Positions 35,921 to 44,569 of a stretch of DNA of 64,000 nucleotides are shown here, piece by piece. The notes under the pieces are model-generated. The model ran no database searches, was not told the origin of the DNA, and saw only the letters and a program-made list of their open reading frames with translations. The first letter of the stretch is position 1. The number at the start of each line of letters is the position of its first letter. The position numbers were made by a program, and so were the translations under genes. Source of the stretch: Bradyrhizobium frederickii (GTDB lineage: Bacteria; Pseudomonadota; Alphaproteobacteria; Rhizobiales; Xanthobacteraceae); NCBI RefSeq assembly GCF_004570865.1, contig NZ_SPQS01000003.1:372001-436000 (forward strand). Reading direction: 5' to 3'.

Positions 35921-36179
35921 TGGCGATGCTCGCGTCTGCGGCTTGCGCGTTCGCGAGATCGACCGAACCGATCGACAGCATCTCCATCATGCCGCCGGCG
36001 CCTTCGGCCGGCACGGTGATCATCGTGGCAACGCGGCGATAGGCGGCGAAGGTCAGGCCCTCGATCGTCTCCTCGTCGGTGACGACCTCGTAGGCGCCGG
36101 CCGGCAAGAGGCGGTCGATGCCGCGCATGCGGAACGGATGCCTGAACGTGACGGTCTCTCGCCGCGAGCGGATGGTCAT
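35913..36179 (-). CDS. Hypothetical beta-rich protein
   Basis: This 88-residue product has a strand-rich pattern: ETVTFRHPFRMRGIDRLLPAGAYEVVTDEETIEGLTFAAYRR. This resembles small rhizobial proteins of unknown function that repeat 'F.G...LP.G.Y.V.TDEE'. The ATG at 36179 follows a purine-rich GAAAGGCAGG. It overlaps the next gene by eight bases. Real gene likely, function unknown. Confidence 0.65.
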   Translation of the reverse strand: MTIRSRRETVTFRHPFRMRGIDRLLPAGAYEVVTDEETIEGLTFAAYRRVATMITVPAEGAGGMMEMLSIGSVDLANAQAADASIAND

Positions 36180-36481
36180 GCAGGCCTGCCTTTCGCAAGT
36201 GGAGCCCCAACCGGTGCCGGCCGTGGCGAGCATGCGCTCTTGGCGCGGCAATAGCCAGCACTATCGTCGCGAGGCATTTAAACGCTCGCAATCGCTTCGG
36301 CACGGGCGTAGGATCGCGGTCATCACCGCACGTCTCGACGGCTTCGACCGGTGACTGAGGGTCACGTGTGCTCCCGCCGAAGGCTTCGCAGGAGCGTTCG
36401 ATGTCGCGTGTTCGCATCTCGGAATGATCGTTCCCCCGTTTCTTCTCGTATGCGGAGCCGCCATCCTTAATGAGTAGGGCG
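36180..36481. other. Intergenic region, no gene seen
   Basis: This 302-bp divergent gap holds only a short hairpin (CTCCTGCGAAGCCTTCGGCGGGAG on the minus strand, 36371-36394). I see no RNA gene or supported reading frame; it presumably carries promoters for both sides. Confidence 0.4.
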
Positions 36482-36814
36482 ATGCGCGTGCCGTACCTGG
36501 TCAGTGGGACCAACGAATACGGCAGTTCCAATCTGGGCCGCGGCACCGCGGCGGTCGCGCTGCGGCTCGCGCGAAAACTGCTGCGCGAAGGCTACATGGA
36601 CGTCAGGGTCTGCACCCCGCGCGGACGGGTCCTGCAACCCGATGAATTCGACCAACTTGAACCGGCAAAGGAGAGCGACATGGCGAAGGGCCAGCAACGC
36701 GGCAACCGCGAAGCCAAGAAACCGAAGAAGGAGAAGTCCAAGATCATCGCCGCGGCCCCGAGCCGCAAGGAAGCCGCCTGGCAGCCGGACTTCGGACCTG
36801 CAAAGAAGAAGTAG
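36482..36814 (+). CDS. Hypothetical two-part protein with possible internal start
   Basis: The 110-residue frame has an N-terminal part (MRVPYLVSGTNEYGSSNLG, then ALRLARKLLREGYMDVRVCTPRGRVLQPDEF) and a Lys-rich C-terminal part. An in-frame ATG at 36680, seven bases after GGAG, would give a separate 44-residue product. Neither part is a family I can name; the N-terminal part resembles proteins that carry a compact strand-helix-strand domain. It may be one fused gene or two overlapping products. Confidence 0.65.
   Translation: MRVPYLVSGTNEYGSSNLGRGTAAVALRLARKLLREGYMDVRVCTPRGRVLQPDEFDQLEPAKESDMAKGQQRGNREAKKPKKEKSKIIAAAPSRKEAAWQPDFGPAKKK
36680..36814 (+). CDS. Possible internal translation product, 44-residue basic protein
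   Basis: The frame MAKGQQRGNREAKKPKKEK to PDFGPAKKK begins at an ATG with AAAGGAG upstream inside the larger gene, in the same frame. The composition (Lys, Gln, Ala, Pro) changes sharply at this Met, and such short Lys-rich proteins occur as stand-alone genes in rhizobia (recollection, not searched). Whether it is made separately cannot be told from sequence. Confidence 0.45.
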   Translation: MAKGQQRGNREAKKPKKEKSKIIAAAPSRKEAAWQPDFGPAKKK

Positions 36815-36893
36815 GCGAGCTGCAGCTCACCAGCTTCGACGGCGCACCGACCATATGTCGCAGCCGCATTCGAGTTGAAGCTCGCTTGCGCTT

Positions 36894-37520
36894 TTACGAA
36901 GTTGCATCTTGGCGCGAGGCCAGTCCCGTCCGGCGCCTGAGATCGGTGATCGCGCGCAAAAAGCTGTCGGCCGGCGTGGTCTCGGGATCGATCAGCCGGT
37001 GCAGGCGAAAGCCGTCTTCCAGCGCCAGCACGACCGAGGCCATCCAGGGCGGGTTCAGATTGCTGTTCTTGCCGTTGCTCTTCAACGTCGCTTCGATGAT
37101 GTCGGCGACCAGCTTGCGGCGCGCGCGCAGGCGTTTGGCGAGCTCGGGCCGGCGCTTCTCGGCGCGCGCGACGAACAGGATCATCTCCATATGCAGCAGC
37201 GGGGAGCGGCCGAGCGGATCCTGCCGCGTGCGGTCCATCGCCTTCAGCGCGGCGATGAAATCGTCGAGATTGTCGTGCTGGGCGAGGATGTCCATGTTGC
37301 GCCGGATCGACTGCTCGACATGGTCCTCGAGCATGGCGATGATCAGCTCGTCCTTGCTTTTGAAGTTCGAGTAGAACGCGCCGCGGGTGAAGCCTGCCGC
37401 CGCCGCGATCGCCTCGATGCTGGCGCCGCCGATGCCGTCCGCTTCGAACACGCGCGCGGCCGCCTCGAACAATTTGTCGCGTGTATCGTCCCTGGTCGGC
37501 CTGGTTCTCACCCTTGACAT
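36894..37520 (-). CDS. TetR/AcrR-family transcriptional regulator
   Basis: The 208-residue protein has an N-terminal helix-turn-helix: TRDKLFEAAARVFEADGIGGASIEAIAAAAGFTRGAFYSNFKSKDELI. The C-terminal ~150 residues form the helical ligand-binding domain. It probably represses the divergent cytochrome P450 gene, and perhaps itself, through the palindrome at 37544-37569. The ligand is unknown. Confidence 0.93.
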   Translation of the reverse strand: MSRVRTRPTRDDTRDKLFEAAARVFEADGIGGASIEAIAAAAGFTRGAFYSNFKSKDELIIAMLEDHVEQSIRRNMDILAQHDNLDDFIAALKAMDRTRQDPLGRSPLLHMEMILFVARAEKRRPELAKRLRARRKLVADIIEATLKSNGKNSNLNPPWMASVVLALEDGFRLHRLIDPETTPADSFLRAITDLRRRTGLASRQDATS

Positions 37521-37541
37521 CGGAGCAGGGTAGGGCAGAAT
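37514..37541 (+). promoter_or_regulatory. Candidate promoter of the P450 gene
   Basis: TTGACA (37514-37519) and CAGAAT (37536-37541) are 16 bases apart and face the P450 gene; the -35 overlaps the tetR start codon. The palindrome begins two bases after the -10, where a bound repressor would block initiation. Inferred from consensus only. Confidence 0.35.
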
Positions 37542-37543
37542 GA

Positions 37544-37569
37544 AACTCGATACAACAATGTATCGAGTT
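37544..37569. promoter_or_regulatory. Palindromic operator candidate for the TetR regulator
   Basis: AACTCGATACA and TGTATCGAGTT are perfect 11-base inverted arms separated by four bases. The site lies 24 bases from the tetR start codon and 84 bases before the P450 start. Size and symmetry fit a TetR dimer site. Confidence 0.75.
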
Positions 37570-37652
37570 GATATTTCAAGGGGATGGTTACGCCGCGCGA
37601 GCAGGGCAGCGTCGGCGTATTCGTGTCATGCGGCAACCGATTTGAGGTCACC

Positions 37653-38885
37653 ATGAACGAGCACGTGCAAGGCGCCGGCGGCGCGCCGCTGTTCAATCCG
37701 CTCTCGCCGGACTTCATCCGCGATCCCTATCCGCATTACGACCGGCTGCGCACGATCGATCCGATCCATGTGACGCCGTTCGGCCAGTTCGTCGCCAGCC
37801 GCCATGCCGACGTCAGCCTGGTGATGCGCGACAAGCGCTTCGGCAAGGATTTCGTCGAACGCTCGAAACGCCGCTACAGCGACAAGATCATGGACGAGCC
37901 GGTGTTCCGCAGCATGAGCCATTGGATGCTGCAGGCCGATCCGCCGGATCACACCCGCCTGCGCGGCCTCGTCGTCAAGGCCTTCACCGCGCGCCGGGTC
38001 GAGGACATGCGGCCGCGCATCCAGGAGATCGTCGACCAGGCGATCGATGCCGTGATCGACCGCGGCCACATGGACCTGATCGAGGATTTCGCCTTCCGCC
38101 TGCCCGTCACCATCATCTGCGACATGCTCGGCATCCCCGAGGAGCATCGCGAGGTGTTCTACAACAGCTCGCGCGACGGCGGGCGGCTGCTCGACCCCGT
38201 GCCCCTCACGCCGGAGGAGATCAAGAAGGGCAACGAGGGCAACCTGTTGGCGCAGATGTATTTCCAGCAGCTGTTCGAGCTGCGCCGCAAGAATCCCGCC
38301 GACGACCTCATCACCCAGCTGGTGCAGGCCGAGGAGGACGGCAACAAGCTCAGCAACGAGGAGCTGACCGCCAACATCATCCTGCTGTTCGGCGCCGGCC
38401 ACGAGACAACGGTCAACCTGATCGGCAACGGCCTGCTCGCGCTCCATCGCAACCCGGACCAGCTTGCGCTGCTCAAGGCGCGTCCCGAGCTGATGGAGGG
38501 CGCGATCGAGGAATTCCTGCGCTACGATTCCTCGGTGCAGATGACCGGGCGCGTCGCGCTGGAGGAGATCGAGGATCTCGGCGGCAAGCGGATCCCCAAG
38601 GGCGAGACCGTGCTGTGCCTGCTCGGCTCGGCCAACCGCGACCCGGCGGTCTATCCTGATCGGCCCGACCGGCTCGACGTCACCCGCCAGAACGTGAAGC
38701 CGCTGTCGTTCGGCGGCGGCATCCATTTCTGCCTCGGGGCCCAATTGGCGCGCATCGAGGCCGAGATCGCCATCGCCACGCTGCTGCGGCGGCTGCCGGA
38801 CCTGCGCATCGACGACGTCGAAAACCCGGAATGGCGGCCGACCTTCGTGCTGCGCGGCCTGAAGCGGCTGCCGGCGAGCTGGTGA
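37653..38885 (+). CDS. Cytochrome P450
   Basis: This 410-residue soluble bacterial P450 shows the I-helix oxygen-binding motif LLFGAGHETTVNLIG, the K-helix ExxR (EEFLRYDSSV), and the haem-binding loop FGGGIHFCLGAQLAR with the proximal Cys. The pattern DPPDHTRLRGLVVKAFTARRVE is typical of class I enzymes fed by ferredoxin. No ferredoxin or reductase gene is adjacent. The substrate is unknown; control by the divergent TetR regulator suggests a xenobiotic or fatty-acid-like inducer. The ATG at 37653 has GAGGTC upstream; the longer frame to 37584 overlaps the operator region and is unlikely. Confidence 0.93.
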   Translation: MNEHVQGAGGAPLFNPLSPDFIRDPYPHYDRLRTIDPIHVTPFGQFVASRHADVSLVMRDKRFGKDFVERSKRRYSDKIMDEPVFRSMSHWMLQADPPDHTRLRGLVVKAFTARRVEDMRPRIQEIVDQAIDAVIDRGHMDLIEDFAFRLPVTIICDMLGIPEEHREVFYNSSRDGGRLLDPVPLTPEEIKKGNEGNLLAQMYFQQLFELRRKNPADDLITQLVQAEEDGNKLSNEELTANIILLFGAGHETTVNLIGNGLLALHRNPDQLALLKARPELMEGAIEEFLRYDSSVQMTGRVALEEIEDLGGKRIPKGETVLCLLGSANRDPAVYPDRPDRLDVTRQNVKPLSFGGGIHFCLGAQLARIEAEIAIATLLRRLPDLRIDDVENPEWRPTFVLRGLKRLPASW

Positions 38886-38915
38886 GGCTTCGGCGCTGGT
38901 TCTGCACGCGCTACC

Positions 38916-39020
38916 CTCATCCTGAGGGCCCGCGAAGCGGGCGTCTCGAAGGATGGCCGCGGGCGAGAGCGGGGCCTGCATGGTTCGAGACGGCGCTTGG
39001 TGCGCCTCCTCACCATGAGG
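38916..39020. repeat. Intergenic repeat, inverted copy of the 18430 unit
   Basis: CCTCATCCTGAGG, the hairpin GCCCGC-GAA-GCGGGC (38929-38943) and CGTCTCGAAGGATG follow in the reverse order of the unit at 18430-18472, so the two are reverse complements. A degenerate closing GGTTCGAGACGGCGC...CCATGAGGGTCGCA lies at 38973-39020. It follows the P450 stop codon. Confidence 0.78.
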
Positions 39021-39164
39021 GTCGCACACCGGCGTTAACCTCCGCGCGCAACAGTCGCTGTGACTTCGCCACACTTCCCCCTATATAAGGGGCTGTTCCG
39101 GCACGCCTGAAGTCCACGAAGGCCAGGGTTTGGTCCGGGTGCCGGTTTGGCCGAGGGGAGACCC

Positions 39165-42100
39165 GTGCAGACGACGCTGCTCGGATTGGCGATTGCCTTC
39201 ATCATTGCGCTGCTGGCCGCGCTGATCGGGCCTTACTACGTCGACTGGAACCAGTTCAGGCCCCAGTTCGAGGCGGAGGCCGGCAAGATCATCGGCGTGC
39301 CGGTGCGGGTCGCGGGCGAGCTCGACGCGCGGCTGTTGCCGACGCCGACGCTGCGGCTGCGCCAGGTCACCTTCGGCGGCAACAACGATCTCGGCCGCCT
39401 GCGCGCCGACAAGCTCGACGTCGAGTTCAGCCTGGGCTCGCTGATGCGCGGCGAATGGCGCGCCACCGAGCTTTCGGTGGGCGGCATGGCGGTCGATCTC
39501 GGCCTCGATGCGCGTGGGCGGGTCGATCTGCCCTCCACCGCGAGCGGCACCTTCAATCTGGCCTCGCTCGCCATCGAGCGGCTCAATCTCACCGGCCGCA
39601 TTGCCCTGCACGATGCCGCCAGCCGCTCGACGCTGGAGCTGCACGACATCGCCTTCTCCGGCGACGTCCGCTCGCTCGCCGGCTCGGTGCGCGGCGACGG
39701 CCGCTTCACCGCAAATGGGGTGCGCTATCCGTTCCGCGTCTCGTCCGGCCCGAGCGCCGACGGCAACGCCACCCGCCTCCACCTCAACATCGATCCCGGC
39801 GAGCGCGCCATCCTCGCCGATCTCGAAGGCGTGCTCGCCTTCGACAACCGCCTGCCGAAATTCGAGGGCGCGCTGACGCTGGCCGTGCCGGCGGCCAAGA
39901 AGGCCGGCGAGGCCGGGCCGACCCCTTGGAAGCTCACCACCAGGCTCAAGGCCGATCCGGCCGGCGCGAAGTTCGAGCAGATCGACGCGAGCTTCGGCCC
40001 TGAAGACAGCGCGCTGAAGCTCGGCGGCGTCGGCGACCTCAAATTCGGCGCCTCGCCGCTACTGCGCGCGGTGCTGTCGGCGCGGCAGGTCGATGCCGAC
40101 AGGCTCGCCGCCAGGGACGATGCCGAGCCGCTCCGCATCCTGCCGGCGCTGCGCGCGGGGCTCGCCGCCATTCCGCAGGCGCCGATCCCGGCCCAGATCG
40201 AGTTCAACACCGACCAGATCATGCTCGGCGGCCGTCCGCTGCAGAACATCACGGCCGAGCTCCAGACCGACGGACGGTCCTGGACCTTCCAGCGGCTCGA
40301 GCTGCGCGCGCCCGGCATGACGCAGCTCTCGCTCAACGGCGCGACGCCCGGTGCCGACAGCTTCAGCGGCCGTCTCTCGGTCGAGTCCTCCGATCCCGAC
40401 ACGCTGGTGGCCTGGCTCCAGGGCCGCAGCGAGATCAACCGTCGCAGCACGCGGCCGCTGCGCCTTGCCGGCGAGGTCACGATCGCCGCCAACCATCTCG
40501 CCATCGACCGGGTGAAGGCCGACATCGAAGGCGGCACCGTGGAAGGCCGCATCGCCTTCGTGCAATCAGGCGCGAGCAAGGGCTCGCGGATCGACGCCGA
40601 CCTCAGGGCCGACCGGCTCGACCTCGACTCCGCCGCAAGCTTCGTGCGCGCGCTCGCGGGACCGCAGGGCGAATGGCCGGAGGAAGCGAAGCTCTCGCTC
40701 GATATCGGCCGCGCGATCTCAGCCGGCCAGGAGCTGCGTCCGTTCGCTGCCAAGCTTGCTTACGGCCCCGCCTCGCTGTCGCTGGAGCAGCTGCGCTTCG
40801 GCCAGGCGAGCGGCGTGACCACCGTGGCGAGCGGCAGCTTCGACCGCGCCAAAGTCACCGGCAAGCTCGCGCTGCAATCCTCGGCCAATTCGCTGCGCGA
40901 GCTCACCGCGCTGATCGAGCCGTTTGCGCCCGCGCTGCGCGCGCGCTTCGATGCCATCCCGGCCGCATCAGGCGCGACCCGCCTCAAGCTCGATCTCAGC
41001 CTCGACAAGAACGCCGAGCATGCCGATCGCAGCAACGCCCGCGCCGTGCTCGAGCTCGACGCGCCGCAGCTCAAGGCGACCGCGACGCTGGCCGCGCAGA
41101 CGCCGGCTTCCGCGATCGGCGGCATCGACCTCGAGCGTCTGCGCAGCAGCGACTTCACGCTGGACTCGAAGGTGTCGATGCCGCAGGCCGGCGCGCTGCT
41201 GGCGCTGCTCGGGCTCGACCGCGTGGTGGCCGCAGGCGAGGGCGCTTCGCAGTTCGAGGGCAAGCTGACCGGCGCCTGGCGGCGGCCGCTGCAACTGAAC
41301 GCAAAGCTCAGCGGCGGCGGACTGGATGCCGACGCGCAGGGCAGCGTCGAATTGTCGGAGCCGAAGGGAAGCGTGAACTTGCGCGTGCGCAACGTCAATC
41401 TGGCGCCGCTGCTCGGGACCAGCCGGACCGACAAATCGGCGCAGAACGTCAGCCTGTCAACGCGCCTTACGCTGACGGGTAACCGGCTGACCTTCGACGA
41501 TCTCGACGGCAATGCGGCCGGCGCGCATCTGCGCGGCCATCTGGCCGTGATGCTGCATCCCGACAAGAGCGTCGACGGCGAGGTCGGTCTCGATACGCTC
41601 GATCTTGCGCCGGCGCTTGCGATGGCGATCGGCGCAGCCGGGCGTGAGGCGAGCGACCCCCTCAGCGCCGGCCTCATCACCGGCTGGCGGGGCCGGATCG
41701 CCTTTCAGGCGTTGCGCGGGATGTTGCCCGGCGGCATCGAGCTGCGTCCGTTCGGCGGCACGATCCGCAGCGACGGCCAATCGCTCGCGCTCGATGGGCT
41801 CAAGGGCGCGCTCGGTGGCGGCGAGATGTCGGCAAGCTTCGACGCGCGCAACAGTGCCAATGGCCTCGCTCTGAATGCGCGCATCGAGCTCGCCAATGTC
41901 GATGCGGCGGCGCTGCGCTACCGCAACCTCGCGCTGCCGAAGGGACGCGCCTCGGTGCAGATGGCACTGACCAGCCAGGGCCGCAGCGTCGCAGCGCTTA
42001 CCGGCGCGCTCGCCGGCAACGGCACGGTGACGCTGGAGGCCGCGGAAATCGGCGGTCTCAATCCGCGCGCCTTCGAGATCGCGATCCGCGCCAGCGACGG

Positions 42101-42779
42101 CGGCCAGGTCGCCGACGACAACCGCTTGCGGCAGCTGGTCGAGCCCGCGCTGGCCGCCGCACCGATCGCGGTGGCGTCGGCGCAGATTCCGTTCACGATC
42201 CGCGACGGACGCTTGCGCGTCGGCGCGACGCCGCTGGAGGCGAAGAACGCCCGCGCCATCGTGTCCGGCGGCTACGACATTCCCGCCGACCAGGCCGACA
42301 TCCGCGCCAGCCTGACGCCGATCATGACCGGCCTCTCCGGCGCCCCGCCGGAGATTCAGCTGTTCGCCGCCGGCTCCCCCGACAAGCTCAACCGCACGAT
42401 CGATCTTGCGCCGCTGTCCTCCTGGCTTGCGGTGCGCACGATCGACCGCGAGACGCGCCGGTTGGACGCGATCGAGCGCGGCGAGCCGCCGCCGGCGACC
42501 GCGGCGCTGCCGACGCTGGTGTCTCCGGATGGGGCGCCCGAGCAGGCGCCCGCCAATGTGCCGCTGCCCGGCCAGGATCCGCGCCGCCCGCTCGCAAAGC
42601 CAAAGGTCGCGCCGATGCCGAAGGCCCCGCAGGCGGCTCCGGCTGCGCCAAGCCCGCCGCTCGCCAGCCAGCAGCTCGCGCCGCTGCCGCCGGCCATCGA
42701 CGTCAAGCCCGCCCCGGGCCCGCCGCCGGCCAAGCCGAGGCCAAAGCCGCCGCTGGTGCTGACGCCGCAGAACCCGTGA
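39165..42779 (+). CDS. AsmA-family envelope protein
   Basis: This 1204-residue protein starts with one transmembrane helix (LLGLAIAFIIALLAALIGPYYVDWNQF) and a large periplasmic beta-rich body. The AsmA N-terminal pattern is clear: FEAEAGKIIGVPVRVAGELDARLLPTPTLRLRQVTFG. A C-terminal AsmA_2-like region follows (~880-1100; GTVTLEAAEIGGLNPRAFE). The last ~90 residues are Pro/Ala-rich. AsmA/TamB-like proteins bridge the periplasm and help move lipids or assemble the outer membrane. GTG at 39165 with GAGGGGAG upstream is chosen over a TTG six codons earlier. Confidence 0.88.
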   Translation: MQTTLLGLAIAFIIALLAALIGPYYVDWNQFRPQFEAEAGKIIGVPVRVAGELDARLLPTPTLRLRQVTFGGNNDLGRLRADKLDVEFSLGSLMRGEWRATELSVGGMAVDLGLDARGRVDLPSTASGTFNLASLAIERLNLTGRIALHDAASRSTLELHDIAFSGDVRSLAGSVRGDGRFTANGVRYPFRVSSGPSADGNATRLHLNIDPGERAILADLEGVLAFDNRLPKFEGALTLAVPAAKKAGEAGPTPWKLTTRLKADPAGAKFEQIDASFGPEDSALKLGGVGDLKFGASPLLRAVLSARQVDADRLAARDDAEPLRILPALRAGLAAIPQAPIPAQIEFNTDQIMLGGRPLQNITAELQTDGRSWTFQRLELRAPGMTQLSLNGATPGADSFSGRLSVESSDPDTLVAWLQGRSEINRRSTRPLRLAGEVTIAANHLAIDRVKADIEGGTVEGRIAFVQSGASKGSRIDADLRADRLDLDSAASFVRALAGPQGEWPEEAKLSLDIGRAISAGQELRPFAAKLAYGPASLSLEQLRFGQASGVTTVASGSFDRAKVTGKLALQSSANSLRELTALIEPFAPALRARFDAIPAASGATRLKLDLSLDKNAEHADRSNARAVLELDAPQLKATATLAAQTPASAIGGIDLERLRSSDFTLDSKVSMPQAGALLALLGLDRVVAAGEGASQFEGKLTGAWRRPLQLNAKLSGGGLDADAQGSVELSEPKGSVNLRVRNVNLAPLLGTSRTDKSAQNVSLSTRLTLTGNRLTFDDLDGNAAGAHLRGHLAVMLHPDKSVDGEVGLDTLDLAPALAMAIGAAGREASDPLSAGLITGWRGRIAFQALRGMLPGGIELRPFGGTIRSDGQSLALDGLKGALGGGEMSASFDARNSANGLALNARIELANVDAAALRYRNLALPKGRASVQMALTSQGRSVAALTGALAGNGTVTLEAAEIGGLNPRAFEIAIRASDGGQVADDNRLRQLVEPALAAAPIAVASAQIPFTIRDGRLRVGATPLEAKNARAIVSGGYDIPADQADIRASLTPIMTGLSGAPPEIQLFAAGSPDKLNRTIDLAPLSSWLAVRTIDRETRRLDAIERGEPPPATAALPTLVSPDGAPEQAPANVPLPGQDPRRPLAKPKVAPMPKAPQAAPAAPSPPLASQQLAPLPPAIDVKPAPGPPPAKPRPKPPLVLTPQNP

Positions 42780-43133
42780 GGGCGCTTTTGGTCTGCTCGG
42801 ACCGAGCCGCGGGCTTGCTCACCTCTCCCGCTTGCGGGAGAGGTCGCGCCGAAGGCGCGGGTGAGGGCTCTCTCCTCTAGGGGAGTGTCCCGTTGCGGAG
42901 ACACCCTCTCCCCAACCCTCTCCCGCAAGCGGGAGAGGGAGCGCACCGTCTTCCTTCTCCGCCCCTTAACCCATTCCCTCGCATTTGAATGAATTTTGCC
43001 CGGCAAAACTGATTTGCCGATTTTACCGAATTCTCGCGTTTCATCTCTAGCGTCGGTTCCCAGAGGAATTCGGCGTCGCGTCAATTGCGGCGCAACGGTT
43101 CGCAAGAGACGACCAAGAACTGGGGTGATCGAG
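42780..43133. other. Intergenic region dominated by palindromic repeats
   Basis: This 354-bp gap holds the repeat described at 42821-42939 and then about 190 bases without a recognised feature before the DUF2336 gene. TTTGCCCGGCAAA (42996-43008) is a small palindrome that may belong to the DUF2336 promoter. Confidence 0.5.
42821..42939. repeat. Intergenic repeat with two perfect GCGGGAGAGG hairpins
   Basis: ACCTCTCCCGC-TT-GCGGGAGAGGT (42821-42844) and CCCTCTCCCGC-AA-GCGGGAGAGGG (42916-42939) are two perfect 11-bp hairpins about 70 bases apart. Between them are GCGCCGAAGGCGC and GGAGTGTCCCGTTGCGGAGACACCC. The same hairpin grammar occurs inside uvrD at 16971-17188. Confidence 0.85.
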
Positions 43134-44252
43134 ATGGACGGGGCGAAATCGCTTCTGCAGGATCTGGACGACGCGATCGCGCGCGGCACCGACGAAAGCC
43201 GGGTGAAGGCGTTGTGGCACGCGACCGACATTCTGATCACCGGCCGCTACAGCGACGACGAGATCAGCACGTTCGGCGAGGTGATCGGCCGGCTCGCCGA
43301 GGAGATCGAGGTCGCCGCGCGAACGCAGCTTTCGGAGCTGATGTCGGCGTGCGATCACGCGCCCTTGAACGTGATCGAGAAGCTCGCCCTCGACGACGAG
43401 ATCGCGGTCGCCGGTCCCGTGCTGCGCGACTCCAATCGCATCGACGACAGGATGCTGGTCGAGAGCGCCATGACCAAGGGCCAGTCGCATCTGCTCGCGA
43501 TCGCCCAGCGCAAGTCGATCGGAGAGGCCGTGACCGACGTGCTGGTCAAGCGCGGCAACCAGGAGGTCGTGACGTCGGTCGCGAAGAACGAGGGCGCGCG
43601 CTTCTCCGGCTCGGGCCTGTTGCACATGGTCCGCCGCGCCGAGGGCGATTCGATTCTCGCCGAGCAGCTCGGCCTGCGCAAGGACGTGCCGCGCCACATC
43701 TTCCAGCAGCTGATCTCGAAGGCCTCGGAAGACGTCCGCCGCCGCCTCGAGACCGAGCGGCCCGAGATGATGGCGCAGATCCAGAGCTCGGTGACCGAGG
43801 TCACCGGCGATCTCCAGTCCAAATTCGGTCCGTCCTCGCGCACTTATTTCGTCGCCAAGCGCGTGGTGACGACGCAATACCGTCAAGGCAATCTCAACCA
43901 GGATTCGATTTCGAACTATGCCCGCCAGCACCGCTTCGACGAGGTACAGATCGGCCTGTCGCTGCTCTCGTCGCTGCCGGTCGACGTGATCGAGCGCGCG
44001 CTGATGGACCGCAATCGCGAGATGATCCTGGTCTTGTGCAAGGCGCTCGACTTCTCCTGGGATACGACGATGTCACTGCTCTTCCTCGGCGCCAAGGATC
44101 ATCTGATCACGGCGCGCGAGCTCCAGGACAACGAGCGCGAATACGGCCGGCTCAAGATCGAGACCTCGCGCAGCATCTTGAAGTTCTATCAGTCGCGCAA
44201 GACCGGCACGGGTGCCGATGCGGGCCGTCAGCCCGAGCTCCAAGTTCACTGA
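43134..44252 (+). CDS. DUF2336 protein
   Basis: The 372-residue protein is almost entirely helical, with HEAT-like repeats: DRMLVESAMTKGQSHLLAIAQRKSIGEAVTDVLVKRGNQEVVTSVAKNEGARFS fits the DUF2336 pattern (L..IA....I....T..L..RG...V...V..N.GA..S). Such alphaproteobacterial proteins are of unknown function, some linked to motility or stress signalling. GGGGTGATCGAG precedes the ATG. The next gene starts 32 bases downstream, with a good Shine-Dalgarno sequence, so the two are probably co-transcribed. Confidence 0.85.
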   Translation: MDGAKSLLQDLDDAIARGTDESRVKALWHATDILITGRYSDDEISTFGEVIGRLAEEIEVAARTQLSELMSACDHAPLNVIEKLALDDEIAVAGPVLRDSNRIDDRMLVESAMTKGQSHLLAIAQRKSIGEAVTDVLVKRGNQEVVTSVAKNEGARFSGSGLLHMVRRAEGDSILAEQLGLRKDVPRHIFQQLISKASEDVRRRLETERPEMMAQIQSSVTEVTGDLQSKFGPSSRTYFVAKRVVTTQYRQGNLNQDSISNYARQHRFDEVQIGLSLLSSLPVDVIERALMDRNREMILVLCKALDFSWDTTMSLLFLGAKDHLITARELQDNEREYGRLKIETSRSILKFYQSRKTGTGADAGRQPELQVH

Positions 44253-44284
44253 CAGGTACACATTAAGGACAGGGAGTATCTGCA

Positions 44285-44527
44285 ATGTTGCCTCAATTCG
44301 GCACCGCCGTTCGCAAAAAGAACCTCAACAGCGCCGCCACCACCGATCTCGGCGGCGGAGCACCGGACAAGGCCTCGGTGGACGCGGCCTGGCTCGTGCT
44401 GGAAGCCGCCAATGATCTCGGCGACCATGCCGCGATCGAAGCCTGTCGCCGCGTCATCGACGCCGAGCTGACCGGCGCGGCGGCCCGCAGCGCCGACGTC
44501 GATCTCGTGCTGGGATATTTCCGGTAG
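44285..44527 (+). CDS. Small hypothetical protein downstream of DUF2336
   Basis: The 80-residue product has a flexible start (MLPQFGTAVRKKNLNSAATTDLGGG) then two helices (AWLVLEAANDLGDHAAIEACRRVIDAEL). GGGAG lies nine bases before the ATG. The helical pair resembles a single TPR-like hairpin. No family recognised; likely co-transcribed with the DUF2336 gene. Confidence 0.65.
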   Translation: MLPQFGTAVRKKNLNSAATTDLGGGAPDKASVDAAWLVLEAANDLGDHAAIEACRRVIDAELTGAAARSADVDLVLGYFR

Positions 44528-44569
44528 ACTTCCGCAGCCCGGCGGAACACAGCCCGATCAGGGCTAGCG

